A DNA stretch of 64,000 bases, taken from assembly GCA_028622995.1 (NCBI GenBank), contig JAJQJQ010000003.1:3720001-3784000 (forward strand), given 5' to 3'. The notes beneath the pieces are model-generated. The model did no database searches and had not been told where the DNA came from. It saw only the letters and a list, made by a program, of their open reading frames with translations. Both the position numbers and the translations under genes were made by a program. This document shows positions 23,725 to 36,322 of the stretch, one piece after another. The stretch's first letter is position 1. Each line of letters begins with the position of its first letter. The stretch is from Panagrolaimus kolymaensis. Its lineage: Eukaryota; Nematoda; Chromadorea; Rhabditida; Panagrolaimidae.

Positions 23725-26700
23725 TTAACAAAAATACTCTTTGGAAAAGGTTGGTTCGACGAGAGGTTCAGCAGATTTGCTTGGGCTACAATAAGCGATG
23801 ACATTTTCATTAGTTTTATATACGCCATCTGGCCGACTACGTAAATAACAAACAAATATGCATAATGCAAAGGCAAGAAATATTGCAGTTAATACACCTA
23901 TTATCGCTAAAAAAAATTAATTTTAAATAAGAAAAGTCTTTTAGAAAAAAATTTATTACGTGTAATAAAAAGTAGATTTTGCTGGTTTTTAACTATTGAT
24001 GAAATTTGAATATCACTTGAAGTTTCATCAATTTCTTGAGGTTGGTCATATTGCCTGAAAAAATTTTGTATTTGAAGAGAGCGAAAATATGAGAAACAAA
24101 CAGATGGTCATAAGGACAGCTTCCAAACTTTATTTTTCCTTTATATCGTAATCTTGAATTTTTGGGATGCTTTAAAGGAAAAGTGGAACCAACTTGGAGT
24201 CGAGAAATGCAACCCGTAAAATCTGGAAAAAGGCAATTAATTATAACGAAACTAAACCCAACGATGACAAACTTTTATCAATAAAATCCCATGAATTTAG
24301 ACTGGAGAAAAATGAGAAATTCCCTTCAATATGAAATGCTTTTTCTCCATTAATCTTAAGATTAAATTCATTTAGCGATGCACAAAATTCAATATCTTTT
24401 GTTTTATCATCATTCATTATTTGCTTTTTATATGTTTGATTGTGATGAAAGAAAAACCCGTCATATATGAGCACGTTTAAAAAGCCGAATGAATCAATCG
24501 ACATATTGTAAGATGATTCGGCAAAATGAGCTTTTGCTTTTAATAACGAAACATTTGGGGTCGTTGTGTATACATTCATTCGATAACAGGTTGCCATTTG
24601 GTGCGGATGTTGCCATGGTATGTATATTTTTGATCCCAATGGAACCCACATTCCAATTTCTGAAATTATTTTGATTGCTTTTAAAATTACCGCCGCACTT
24701 AATTGCAACTAACCTTGTTCACATTTATCTCCACCAAATGGTGACATAGAACAATTGCATTTAAAAGTGTCATAAAATTCTTCGCAAGTTCCATTGTTTG
24801 AACATCTATTAACTTGACAATAACCCGTTGCACCTAATTGTATTCCAAGTGGATTTTGCTTTCGAACCATTTGTCCTATTTCTATTTCCTTCCCGCAAAT
24901 ATACAACCCTTTTATTTGACCAGCAAACCCTGCATTTCCTCTCGTGGTTCTTGAACCAATTATATATGTATACGTTGTAGGTAACAAGTAAAATGAGCTT
25001 AAAATTTTTTCTTGTCCATCAATAATAAGTTTCATTGAATGCGGATCAACTTCCCAATATATTGAATGCCACTTATCATCATTGACTATAGCATCGCTAA
25101 CTATTTCATTTGTTCTTCCCGCATTCACTATTTGGCCAACGATTTTACCACCTCGAACAAATATTTGAAACCATCTTTCACTATTTGCTGATTCCCAAGT
25201 CCAAATTGTCATTTGTGAATGGGAAAAACGAGCATGAAAATAAATATCAAATACATTTTCTGTAAACGATTGCGAGCCCACAAGGTGTTGATTTCGATCA
25301 ACAAAAGTGATGGTCTCATAAACATCTAAAAACGAAGGAGATGACATTTTTAGGAGTTTCAAATTTTAACACTTACATCTTCTTGCGCATTGTAAAGGAC
25401 CAATCGTAACGCTTGCGGATGTTTTATAACCGGTTCCACCAACAAAAAGTTGCATGATTGGTAGCAATTGTGAATGGGTATTGTATCCTTCATCAATACC
25501 ATCTCTACCAGAATCACAGTTACACATACTAAAAATTTGAAATAGTTTTTGATTTAAGCTTTTACTTTACTTACCTATGTTGTAAACAGCTAGCATTCAT
25601 GGCACAAGCACACATTCGAGAATATGGTGGAGCGTCAGCCCATTGTAATCCATGTTGACCATTTCTTGTTGCATACCAAGTTGATGGTCTTCGTTCGTTG
25701 TTGTATGTCATTAATTTAGTGCCACCTTTGCATTCAAATTTCATATATTGTCGGCAATTTTCAAACCCTTCCACAAATCGATCAAGTTCATTATTGCCAA
25801 TGAGATAGCTCAATTCTTTTCTAACTGCTCCTGGTTCAGTTTCGCCGCTGACATTAATTTCTTGATCTCTTACATGCTTTCCTTCTGGATCCATAGAAAA
25901 ATGCTCAAGAATTGTCCAATCATCTGAATCATCCATTAATTTTAAATCCTTTTCATTTATTGCAGTTGTGCATTTAACTTTAAATGGTTTTAAAGGGCCT
26001 CCACCATCAAGATCAATAGTAATATTTTGAACTTTATCAGAAGCTGCTGATTTCTTCAAAAAATGCCTGACTAACGGATGATGTCGTGGTCGAGTTTTTT
26101 CTGTGGCTCTATGATCTTCACATGAACGTGGAAGTAAAGATGTGTGACAGTATCTTCCCCCATAATAATCTTGACAAATGCATTTAAAATCATCCAATCC
26201 TGTTTGAGCACATGTTCCACCATTTTCACAAGGATTGGGTAAACATTTTTCAACAAACATACATCGTCCTTTGATTGCTTTTCCTACACTCACGGTTGCT
26301 GACTTGAGATCAACTGTAGCAGAGCGATAACAACCTGGGGATGAGAGGCGGAAAAAAGCCATGCGTAATCCAATTTTTCTTACTACACTTCCTTCAAGCC
26401 AAAGTACAGTTAAACCATCCACATCAACATCCAATCTGCCGCCTCGTAATTTAACAGACATTGCATGCCAATTTCCATCTGTTACTGGAACCATTGGAAG
26501 TGAAAGTTGTTTAATTTGTTGGTTTTCTGTTTCAAGGGCTAAAGTTTGATTAGCATCAACTAAAATTTCCACGAGGCTGCTGTTATTTGCATCAAAAATA
26601 GTAAGAAGTGAAGATGCCACAGGCAAAATACGGAATTCAAATGCAAAAGGCAAAAATGAATATGGAATTTGCACTGATCCGCTTTGAATTGTAAGTAGCT

Positions 26701-28492
26701 GTGGGCGAGGCATTTGACATTCACGATATGACGGCGGAGCAAAAGCCAAGAGATCTATGTTGTTGAGTTGCATTCTTGCAAGACATCCATGATAGGAAGT
26801 TTCAATATCGGTGCTATATTGATCTTCGGGTCTTCCACCAATTTCAATTTGAAAATTGAAATCAAGCTTCCGATAAAGCCCGCTGGGAGTAGTTTGATTC
26901 ATTAAAATTCCATCAATAAACAATTGAACGGAATCAAATTGATGTGACCATTTCATTTCATGCCATTCTCCATCATTTAAAGCTCTTCCAGCTGTTAATG
27001 AAGTTCGAGATAGGGAACCAAAATCAAAAATGGTTTCAATAACTCCACCAATAATTTGAGCAATTAACATATCACCTTGATCTGCTACGGAAAAGAAAAA
27101 TACCCCGTTTTCAAAAGTTCGAAAGGTTACAATTAGTTCATTTTCATACATAGAAACTAAACCCGCTTTGAATGAATCTACTGTATATGGCTGAGCATCG
27201 AAATAAAGTGGGCGAGAAGCTAAAAATTCGAAAGATGTAAGAAAATGCAAAAAAGCATGGGAGATAATTACAGTATTTGCATGCAGTTATTAAAATGAGA
27301 GGAGAAGCTTCATCTATAGGTTTATCAAAAACTGGAATGATTCGAAGAGATCGAGTTAAGAGATTCAAATGCAACCATTCAACATTGCTTGATGAAATAG
27401 AAGAATAAATAACCTGCAATTTTTTGTATTTCATTTTTTTAAATATTTTTTGTTTTGTTTTTTTTTGTTATTACTTGTTTTTGTCCATTTTCTTTGTAAA
27501 TAGGATCATCATGATCATCAGATATTCTTGAATATAAATAGTATGCTCCCAAAGGAGCCACTACAGCTATCCTCTGAATTTTATGAACGGTTCCCAAATC
27601 GGCTTCATAATTTGCATATTGTTGTTCAAAACATTCTTGACCTCCTATAAAAAAAATTGTTGTTGCTTTTCATTTATGAAAGAAAATATGACATGGCAAG
27701 TCGACAATTTTAGCGACGACGACGACCATCAATTAGTTAGCTTTTTAGCATAAATGAATGGATGACCCTTTGCAAGAAGACATTCAATTAAGGGGTGGTT
27801 TAAAATGCCGATTGCGTGTCGTTTGTAAATAGCTGTCTCTCAATTGTTAATTGCCTTATTTTTTATGCAAAAACCCTCTCATCTTTTTTTTATTTTACAA
27901 AACTACCATTTATTTTTTATTCTTCGTACTTATTTTTTTTTCTTCATTTTTCTTGAAACATGACCGATAACTTTATTTATATGTATATAGTAGCCCTTCG
28001 TCGTCGCCCATGATTCTTTTCCTAATCCAATTACTCATGCTTGGACTAATGGTCACTAATCCTAGAGGGGTCGATGCCATCGTTTCTGACAATTTTTTTC
28101 TTCACTCTTCTATTCCGTCTTATAACTGCGCAATTTTAGCTTAGCTTTTGGCAACAAACTAGTTAGCGCCTTTCCCATCTTTTTTTCTTCTACTTCTTTT
28201 GACATTGACAAGAAGCAAAGCCGTCCCTATGGGATTAGAGTTTCAATGTCCATTTTCAAGCAAGAATGAAAATAGACAGAATAAAGCCGATGAGAAAAAG
28301 TGTTTTTAAAAGAAACATTTAGCATATGCTTTTGCTTATTTTTACTATGTATGTATTTATCAATGCCTTTAAGTTTAAAAATTGTTTTCAAAACCTTTTA
28401 AATTTTTTGGTGTTCCATTTAAAAAACTTACGTATTAAATTGCAGCAAAAAGCAGCAACGGTATAAAAAATTAAAATAAAAGGTCTCATCAT
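23725..28492 (-). CDS. CASPR/neurexin-like adhesion protein (NLR-1/ITX-1 type)
   Basis: Ten exons: 28492-28432, 27644-27475, 27413-27272, 27219-25575, 25528-25377, 25325-24714, 24659-24258, 24222-24102, 24054-23960 and 23906-23725. All phases agree; 1193 residues. Order: signal peptide in exon 1 (MMRPFILIFYTVAAFCC); discoidin (F5/8 type C) domain to about residue 125; two laminin-G domains; an EGF module (PCENGGTC, about 450); a fibrinogen-like segment with DAPPYSRMCACAMNASC; a third laminin-G; a second EGF (CSNNGTCEEF); a fourth laminin-G ending FTGCISRL; a membrane segment near 1131-1153; and a 40-residue tail ending KEYFC. This is the CASPR/contactin-associated plan. Such proteins organise cell junctions, neuronal contacts or gut epithelium. 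The first intron is 787 bases and holds CGACGAC clusters. I cannot tell NLR-1 from ITX-1. Confidence 0.9.
27645..28431 (-). other. long first intron of the CASPR-like gene
   Basis: The intron joins the signal-peptide exon to the discoidin domain in phase 1. At 787 bases it is about fifteen times the usual size in this window and contains a GACGACGACGA run near 27716. It is a candidate site for enhancers. Confidence 0.7.
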
Positions 28493-31400
28493 CTTTTTGA
28501 TGAAGCCGTCGTCGTTGGTTTCATCGCAAATAGGGGTTATTAAGAGAATGAGGCCACCGAATAATGAATCCCTATAAAAAATAAAGTTAAAAAATAAAAT
28601 AAAGCCAAAAAAGAAGCAGCAAATTGCTTTTGAATCTAAAGTATGTCAATTACGAGAAAAAAATAAAAACGCGAAGTTGTTGGAAGAAAAAAAATGGGAG
28701 GTTGAAGTACTACAAATAATGTAATGCGGGAAACTTTTTGCAAACTCAAGTGTGAAATACAATTTTTTTGGAGAGAAAGAAGTATATTAAAAAAAAAGAA
28801 AATAAGAAGAATAAAGTAAATAAGGAGTTGTTGATAACTATTGAAGAAGCAAGATAAAAAAAATATATTTGTTACATGTATGTAAAGTAAAAACAAATTT
28901 AAAAAATGTTAAATTTCATTTGATGCTACACGTATGGCAATTGACAATTTTGCCGCCCTATTTTTAAAAGTCCAAAAAATAGGCGAGAAAGTTTTTTTTT
29001 ACATTTGTCTCCTAAAAAAAGTTGACGAAGACGAGCTCCGTCGCGCTTCTTTTTCTATAATGCCAAAAAATAAAAAAATAAAAATAAAAACGAACGAACA
29101 AGGAGAAGAAGGTCCACGCTCAGTTGAGTGTTGTGGGAGCAAGAAGAACATTTGCATGTGAAACGCTAACGGCAGAAGAAGAAATAAAAAGAAATAGAAA
29201 TATAAAGCACCGTCGTAACTTTTTCTTTTTTTGGACAAACAAAGAAAAGTAAAAAAAAATTGAAAACTGAGAGTTAACGTGAAAAGTATTTAAAAAAGAA
29301 AGGAACTTTATAGAAAATAATTGAAAAAAAGAGAAAGATTTATAAAAAATATAAAACAATTTTTTTTTCTTGGCTTTTTTCTTTATGTCTTTAAGAAAAT
29401 AAATTATTTTGATTTTTTTAAATAAATTAAACTAAGCATTAACTAGCGATAAACTCTTTTTATTTTTAAACAATTAAAACCACAAAACCCATTGTCATTT
29501 GGATTTTATAAATGATTTCGCCCCGAACCAATTCTTTTGCATCCATCAACTTTGTTTCTGCTGGCAATAATTCACCTGTCCAACAAAACAATCAGCAAAT
29601 AAAAAGAATTTTTTATTTAACGCATTTGGCATTGACAGATAAGAGAAAAAAGCATTTTTAATATAAACCGAAAACACATCAGCACCTATGAAAATGGATT
29701 TGAAAGACATCAACACAAAAATAAAAAATAAAAAGAAATAAGAAAGATATTAAAAATTTAAAAGATTGAAAATAACAACAGCTGTGTTAAAGGTTAATGC
29801 AGCGAACGAAAAAAAAAAGTCATCAACGATGGAGTGAAAAAATAAATTAGCATAAAAATGGACGAAAAAAATTAAAAAGAAAAGGTGGAAAAAAAAGTAA
29901 AGAAATGGGAATAAGACTCGACTCATATGTCTTGAAAAACTTAATTTCACGCATCTGTAATTTGTTTGGTATTGAAGCGGAAAAAACTTTCTCAAACAAT
30001 AAAAAAAATTTCAAGAAAAATAAATTCTGGCAACAAAGACTTTTCCAAGAAAAAAAATGCAAAAAAGTTTAAAAACCCAAAATTGAATGACCTAAAACCA
30101 TTCTTCCAAATAATGGTATCATTCAAGAAACCCAGAAAAAAAAAGTTACGACAAAAACACGAATGAACACTCATTTGTGTGATGTGACAATTAAAAAAAA
30201 TTGGTAGTTTTAGTTTCGCCCTTATGGATTATCTCTATTGTGCCGAAGAAAGAAAAAAATGAGAACTCGCGCTTCCACTCGGAGGACACCGATCGGCACG
30301 AACAAGAAAAAGCAAGCAAGCAACAGGCGGTTTAATTTTCTTTTTTCTTTTTCTTCCAAAATACTTTTTTTTATTCATCATTAATGTCAAAAAAAAGAAA
30401 AATGAAAAAGAATAAGGAAAAAAATTGCTGTAATGTGTCATTTACTTGGTTCTAAAAGAGCATTTTGCAAACAAACAAAAAATGCCGACAATGAAAAAAC
30501 ATTTAAAAAAGGCGAGAACCGGAAATCCGTTTTGTTGGGGCTCAACTACTCCCTCTCATGGCTTCACTTTTGCATTTTTATCTCGCTTATTGAATTTCCA
30601 TTTATCTTATGTCAAGGAATTGAGAGGAAGAAAAAAAGTAACCCGCTGCGCATCTTATCCAGGAAAAAATGCAGCTGAAACATTGCAACTGACTCTCCTG
30701 CCGCCTTTTCTAGTGTCATCTTTCAATTCAAAAATGATTATTAATTCTCATTGAAAAAAAACTTAATTTCACTAAAAATATTTTGGAAATAACATTAAAA
30801 ATTTATAGTATAAAATGTGCTTGTTTGAGGTTTCTATTAGTTTTCAAACACATATACAAAGAAAGAAAGAAATGAAAAGCAGCCGGAAATAAATAATATA
30901 TACACATACATATACAAAAATATTTTCGAAAGGCATAAAAATAAAAATATAGGGTCCAAGGTAGGTAAGTAAGAGAATCGGTGATGCGCAAGAGGAGTGT
31001 TCGCTCATTTCCCTCCTCTTTTTTTTGCCGTCAAAAATGCATGAATTAAAAATAAAACAGTCATTGCTCATAGTCGCTTTAAAAAAAAGTGTCGGGTTTT
31101 GAACATCTGGAAATGGGAAAGGAAGAAATTGCGCGAAACATTGCATAAACGATGAGCTAAGCTTAAAGTAGGCAGGCAAGCATCTTTTCCGCTAGACTTG
31201 TCAACCAACCAATGATTTTTTTCTTTCTTTCTTTGTCTTTGCATTATAAAAAACACTAAAGTAAAAAAAAAAAAAAGCCAAAAAAAACAGAAAAAAAGAA
31301 CAATGGTAATAATAATAAAAAGAAACAATACATAAGTGGGAATGTAAAATGCAAAAATTGTTTAAAGTGGGGATTAATTTTTTGACGAAAGGCTCTTGAA

Positions 31401-33001
31401 CTTTTTTGTTTAAAGTAAATTATTTTATAGCAAAAATAAGGTTTACAAAAAAATAGGTTCAATTAAAAAAGGCAGATAAAATTTCTGCAACCGATCTTCT
31501 TTTCATTTTCCGAAACCCAGCATGAGGTGTCGCTGCACACGCAAATAACAATTGAAAAAAAATGCGTCAAAGCTCTTCTTCTTTTGTTAATGGATAGGCA
31601 CTTCAAACATATACCGTTTACACACCCATTTTTTCTCACTCTCAAACAATGATGTGATTTTTTTTCATTCTTCAAAAGTCATTATCCTTTTTTTTGTTCT
31701 CCCATTAACAAATACATAGAAAGCCGATAAAGCATATTGTTCAGAAAAATAAAACAATCGAAGCCAACTAACTAAGAAGAAGATGTCGATGTACAGCTAA
31801 GTACATAACAAATAAAGTCCTCCTTCCATCTTCTTTTTTTCTTTTACACATTGAAACATAAGAACAAGAAAAACAAGAAAAAATAAATATATAAAATAAA
31901 TTCAATACCGAATGTCGTCGTCGGCATATATATTTATGCAAAGGTTTTTTTTTCGGCGGGTATTCTCTTTATTAATTTTCTCCCTTTCTCTTTTCTCTGT
32001 GTATCGATGATAAAAAGAAAAGAAACCAACAAAATGAAAAATTAGCCTAAACTAAAAATGTTTAACATACCTGAAGAGAGGGTGGCATTTGCATACAATA
32101 AATACATTCAATAAACAAATGTAGTGTCAAAAGAAGCGGAACTTGATGTGATGTGTGACAGATGAAATTTAGCTTGCTTTCTTTAAAAAGCAATGGAAGC
32201 TGTAAATAAAAGCAAACTCTTTTTTTGGAGCGCAAAGAAACAAATTAAAACATCTTTGTTTTGTCTGAAAATTGTGCCAAGTTTTCCGGAACTATTAAAT
32301 GACCTTAAAAATATGAAAGCAAAAGAGAAGACAAAATAATTTTTATGATTTTTTTTCATTGCTAAGAAGCTTTTTCCTAAAAACTCATTAACATCTTATT
32401 AAATAAATCTTTTTTTATCCTAAATAAACCAAGGGTTTGAAAATTCACCATAAAGTTTTAAAAAATATAGAGAAAATAAAGGAAACTTTTTTAATTCTAT
32501 TTTAATTAACCAAAAGGAAGATTCGTATTTATGAATATTGTATTGCTTCTTTAAATTTGAATTGTTTTTTTTTGCGGAATCTTTTTTGTGTAAGAATTAG
32601 TTTATTTAAACATAAGTAAACTAATATTTATGTACAAAAAGATCAAGGAAGTGGAAGTTCTAAAAATTTTTTGATTTAAATATATAAAAAATATAGTTCA
32701 CTGGCATTTTATGACAATAGACAAATGAAGATTTCCAAGTTTTGCCGCTAGAGAAGCATTTCAAAAAGCTTTGTTAAGCTTTTGTTATTACAAAGCCACC
32801 ACAAAGGCTGCTATCGGTATGTATTATTACAACAAAATGTGTTGAAATTGTTAAATATTATTATTGTGATTTATTGTTATAATCTTAATATTACAAAAAT
32901 TATTTATTTCTATGTCTTTTTGTTAAAAAAAACTTTTGCGAAAGGTAAAATTATAAATACTAATACATAGGTAAATAATAAAGAAAGTTTGAAGGGATAC
33001 A
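28493..33001. other. 4.5-kb gene desert
   Basis: AT-rich sequence without a supported gene. It holds the promoter side of the CASPR-like gene (GTCGTCG at about 28508, just before the start) and the 5' flank of the OTU/nuclease gene. Open frames at 28934-29161 and 30433-30754 have no family signal and no splice partners. A CGTCGTCGG cluster is at about 31916. Confidence 0.45.
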
Positions 33002-33478
33002 ATGATGCAGACAAAAATCACCGCGCATTTTTCACCTATTAAAAAGATCGAAAATCCTGATGAAAATGGAAAAATTAATGATGGTGGCCTCAACGGATAT
33101 ATTCAAAGTGATGTGCCAGCTGATGGAAGCTGTCTTTTTTGGGCTGCTGCATTTGCATATTTGATACCAATGGTAAATAATGAAGAACAATTTAAAGAAA
33201 GATTAATAACCTTATTTAACGTTATTTTTGAACTTGAAACTTGGGTCAACGTCATTCAAAATATATCTCGAGGCTTGCCATACGACCATAAAATATTGAT
33301 AAAATCAATTATTGCATTTCGTCTCAAAGTTGTTGAACATATGAACAACCACCGTGAACTTTTTGAGGAAGATATTGTGAATGAACAAGAAAGTTTTAAT
33401 AATACAGAAAAAATTTCAAATTTCGATGATTATTCTGAAAATATGAAAAAAAATAGAGACATGGGGCGGTTTACCTGA
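33002..33478 (+). pseudogene. OTU-type protease, N-terminal part before a frameshift
   Basis: An intronless reading frame of 158 residues from the ATG at 33002 to TGA at 33476-33478. It carries the catalytic-cysteine signature of OTU deubiquitinases, DVPADGSCLFWAA (Cys near residue 46), and a later OTU landmark, FDDYSENM. The frame then fails: one extra A in an eight-A run (33446-33453) shifts it to an early stop. The matching continuation, TWGGLPEI, is found at once in the next frame and is a standard OTU block. The OTU histidine lies in that other frame (RNHFNF). As written, this part alone cannot make a complete OTU fold. It is either a broken gene, a sequencing or assembly slip in a homopolymer, or a slippage site. 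See 33454-36077 for the rest. Confidence 0.7.
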
Positions 33479-36077
33479 AATCAAAGCTATTAATGAGCTA
33501 CTTCCATGTACAATCAAAGTGCAAAGCTCTTCTCCTCAAGTATTTGAAAATGGAGATGAGTCATTAATACTGTTCCATGTTGCTACAGAAAACATATTGG
33601 AACATCGAAACCATTTTAATTTTGGAATAGCAGAAAACTATTATTTTGGGAAAAAAGCAGCCACGGATGAAGAGGTACTCAAAGTTGAAAAGAAAGCAAA
33701 TAAATTAAATGCTATCTCACGTATTCCAATATCAAAAAGAAAGAAGCAAGGCACATTATTAAAAAGAAATCATACTTCGCATCGAATTGGTGGCTTGAGA
33801 TCAACTTTACATGGTAATTCTTATCAACTTAAATTATTGACACTTTTTCTAAAACGTGGCTTGGAATATCATGAAAATTTTTGCTTGGGCACTGAAGTTG
33901 AAACCTGTGAAAAGTTCGATGATTTGGTTTTTATTGACGCTGATAAAAATGGCAAAAATGAGAAGAAATCAGATGGAAAACCCCATATTCGTTTCTTACA
34001 AGCCAAACATTCTTATGCTGTTGAAAAAATTTATTATTCTGCTTTGGCCAGTGCAGACAACATCTTCAGCTTAAGTAAATATTATTTATCCTATAAAAAA
34101 ATTAAAAAGGGTGAAGAATATAAAAAATATAAAATTGATAATTATTGTTTGTGTACCAATGTTCCTATGGATGACAAAGGTATTAAAGAAAAAGGTTTGA
34201 CTGTCATTGATTTGAATGAAAATGGTGCAGAAAAAGACAATTTCTTTGATACTTTAAAACTGAAAAATCCGGTCAAACGTTATAAATTTAAAATCAGCAA
34301 AGATCATGATCTATTTAAAGCCTTGAAAGAAACAAATAGTTTACAAAAACTCGCATCAAACATAGCTGAACGCTTTTGCGAAACAAAATCATCAAAACTT
34401 ACTAAAAATGAAATGTTTAAATTCAACGATTTTATTATGGTAGATGAAAAGATTATTGAAAGAGTGGAAAATGGCAAGAAATGCTCTATAAAATTAGCGA
34501 AAGAGTTTATTGAAAATGATGATTCGCTATCACAAAATGCTAAGACTTTCCGAAAGCATTTTTGGGCCACTTATTCAAAAAAAAATAAGGATAATAATGA
34601 AGATGAAATGAAGAAAAGCCTTAATGATAAAATTATTTCGGCTGCCATGGATTTTGGATTGAATACTTATTCAAAAGAACAATGGGAACAACATGAGCAC
34701 GAGTTACCTTTGGAAGAAGAAGCAGAAGAAAAACAAATTGAAAACTTTTTTAATGAATTGTTTTTTGCCATCACTCCCGATGAAGTTAAGCTGCCAGATA
34801 TTATTGGAGAAGAATTAGGAAAAGATTTTCGTTTATCGCATTCCTCCTTAATTAAAGGCGGATTTTTTAATTTTGTTGGAGATTGGATGAAACATAGAGA
34901 TGGCAAATACTTACATGGTGAAGATGTTGAGAAATTTTATGATGATGTGAAAGAAGTGATATCCAAAATTAAAATGAGTGGTATACATGACGATTATATG
35001 GAAGAACTCAAAAGATCAGGAATCTTAGTCAAGTTTCCATTTAGCGGAATTAAAAAATTTATCCAATCAAAGAAAAAGCAAATCCTTCTCTTAGAAGCCG
35101 CCAATACAACTTCGTTAAGCGCTGGAAATGTTCGACAAGCATTGCAGAAAATGAAAAAGCGATTTGAAAATATCGATAGTTTCACATTTGTTCCACTCTT
35201 ATCATTATTACGTATGAAAATGAGAGCAATTTCAACCTTTAATTCCAAGCGAAGTAATCATTTGTTGGTTGTAGTGGATGAAAACAAAGCTCAAACTAAA
35301 GAAGCCATATTGTTTTGTAAAGAAATATTTAAAATTATACTTAGTAACAAAACCAAAAAAGTAATATTTATTGTGGATAATCGAAGTATTTTGTTGGATG
35401 AAAACAAACTTTTTAACAGCTTTAAAGTCAAAGAAAAAACCGTCAATCTGAAGATTAAAGAAAAGAAAGTTAAAAAAGAAAAACCAGCTACAAATGAATT
35501 GAAAGTTCAAAGGAAGATCAAAACAATATGTACAGATATTTTCAATGCGCTTTTAGTTACTAAAGCTAAAACTAAACCTAAAAAGAGTATTGCAACACGG
35601 ATTCGGAATCGCTTAAAGCTTAAAAGAAATAAAGAACTCAAACACTGGGACAAAATATTTATAAGAATGGCTGATTGTGATATTTCATTTGAAGATTTGA
35701 CCAAGTGGAGTCAAAATAAAATTCTACATTCAAAAGTGAATGTCAATGGTGACCATATTGTTTTAAAGAATGTTGTCAAGAAAAATTACAGCTTAATGGA
35801 TACTGAAACTTTGGTTAAGCTTATTCATGATAATGATATTAGAATGGGTAATCCACTGCCACTGATTGACAATTGGAAAAATAACATCAACACTGTGGGT
35901 ATTTTGGATCATACATATGAAAGCAGCATAATTAAATTTATGCATCCTGTTATGGAAAATTATTTTAATACCAATTTTCCTAACACCGAAGCCATAAAAA
36001 TGGAAGAAGTTGAGAAAGAAGCAAAAGATGAAAACGTTAGCAATAAAATTTTTTTCAAAGGGTTTTTGCAGAGATAA
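33454..36077 (+). CDS. rest of OTU protein plus PD-(D/E)XK-type nuclease region
   Basis: A continuous frame without introns from just after the A8 run to the stop at 36077; the first ATG in it is downstream, so on its own it has no good start. It begins with TWGGLPEIKAI and RNHFNFG, which complete an OTU fold. A second domain follows: GGLRSTLHGNSYQLKLL, then EVETCEKFDDLVF and FLQAKHS. The spacing of Glu, Asp and Gln-x-Lys is that of a PD-(D/E)XK nuclease fold. I recall this arrangement from large effector-like proteins of Rickettsiales (Wolbachia and relatives) and from scattered arthropod and nematode genes thought to be transferred. The C-terminal half is Lys-rich and unassigned. Over 3 kb without introns, beside genes with an intron every few hundred bases, points to horizontal transfer or retroposition. 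An AATAAA lies at 36218. Function is inferred, not shown. Confidence 0.7.
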
Positions 36078-36217
36078 AATTTTGGGTCTATTGAAATTCA
36101 TACAATATTTTGGTTGTCCTTATTTTGTCTACCCTTGATTATTGCATTTATTTATTTAATCTTTAATATTGTCTTGCCTTAAAAATGTGTCTTTATGTTG
36201 TTCTAATTATTTGTGTT

Positions 36218-36223
36218 AATAAA
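36218..36223 (+). terminator. poly(A) signal after the OTU/nuclease gene
   Basis: AATAAA about 140 bases after the stop. If used, it suggests that the gene is transcribed as a nuclear gene and is not bacterial contamination. Confidence 0.4.
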
Positions 36224-36322
36224 GTTATTATTAATATTTTATTCTTTTTAAATTTTTTTTAAATAACATCAAAAAACCTACAAAACTACAATAACATAAT
36301 GTAAACCTCGCTTCAAATTTGC

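Noticed and set aside
33354..33456. A 103-base intron that would also restore the OTU frame
   Set aside because: The donor GTGAAC and an A-rich acceptor without a T tract are poor, and it would remove the conserved FDDYSENM block; a single extra A is simpler.
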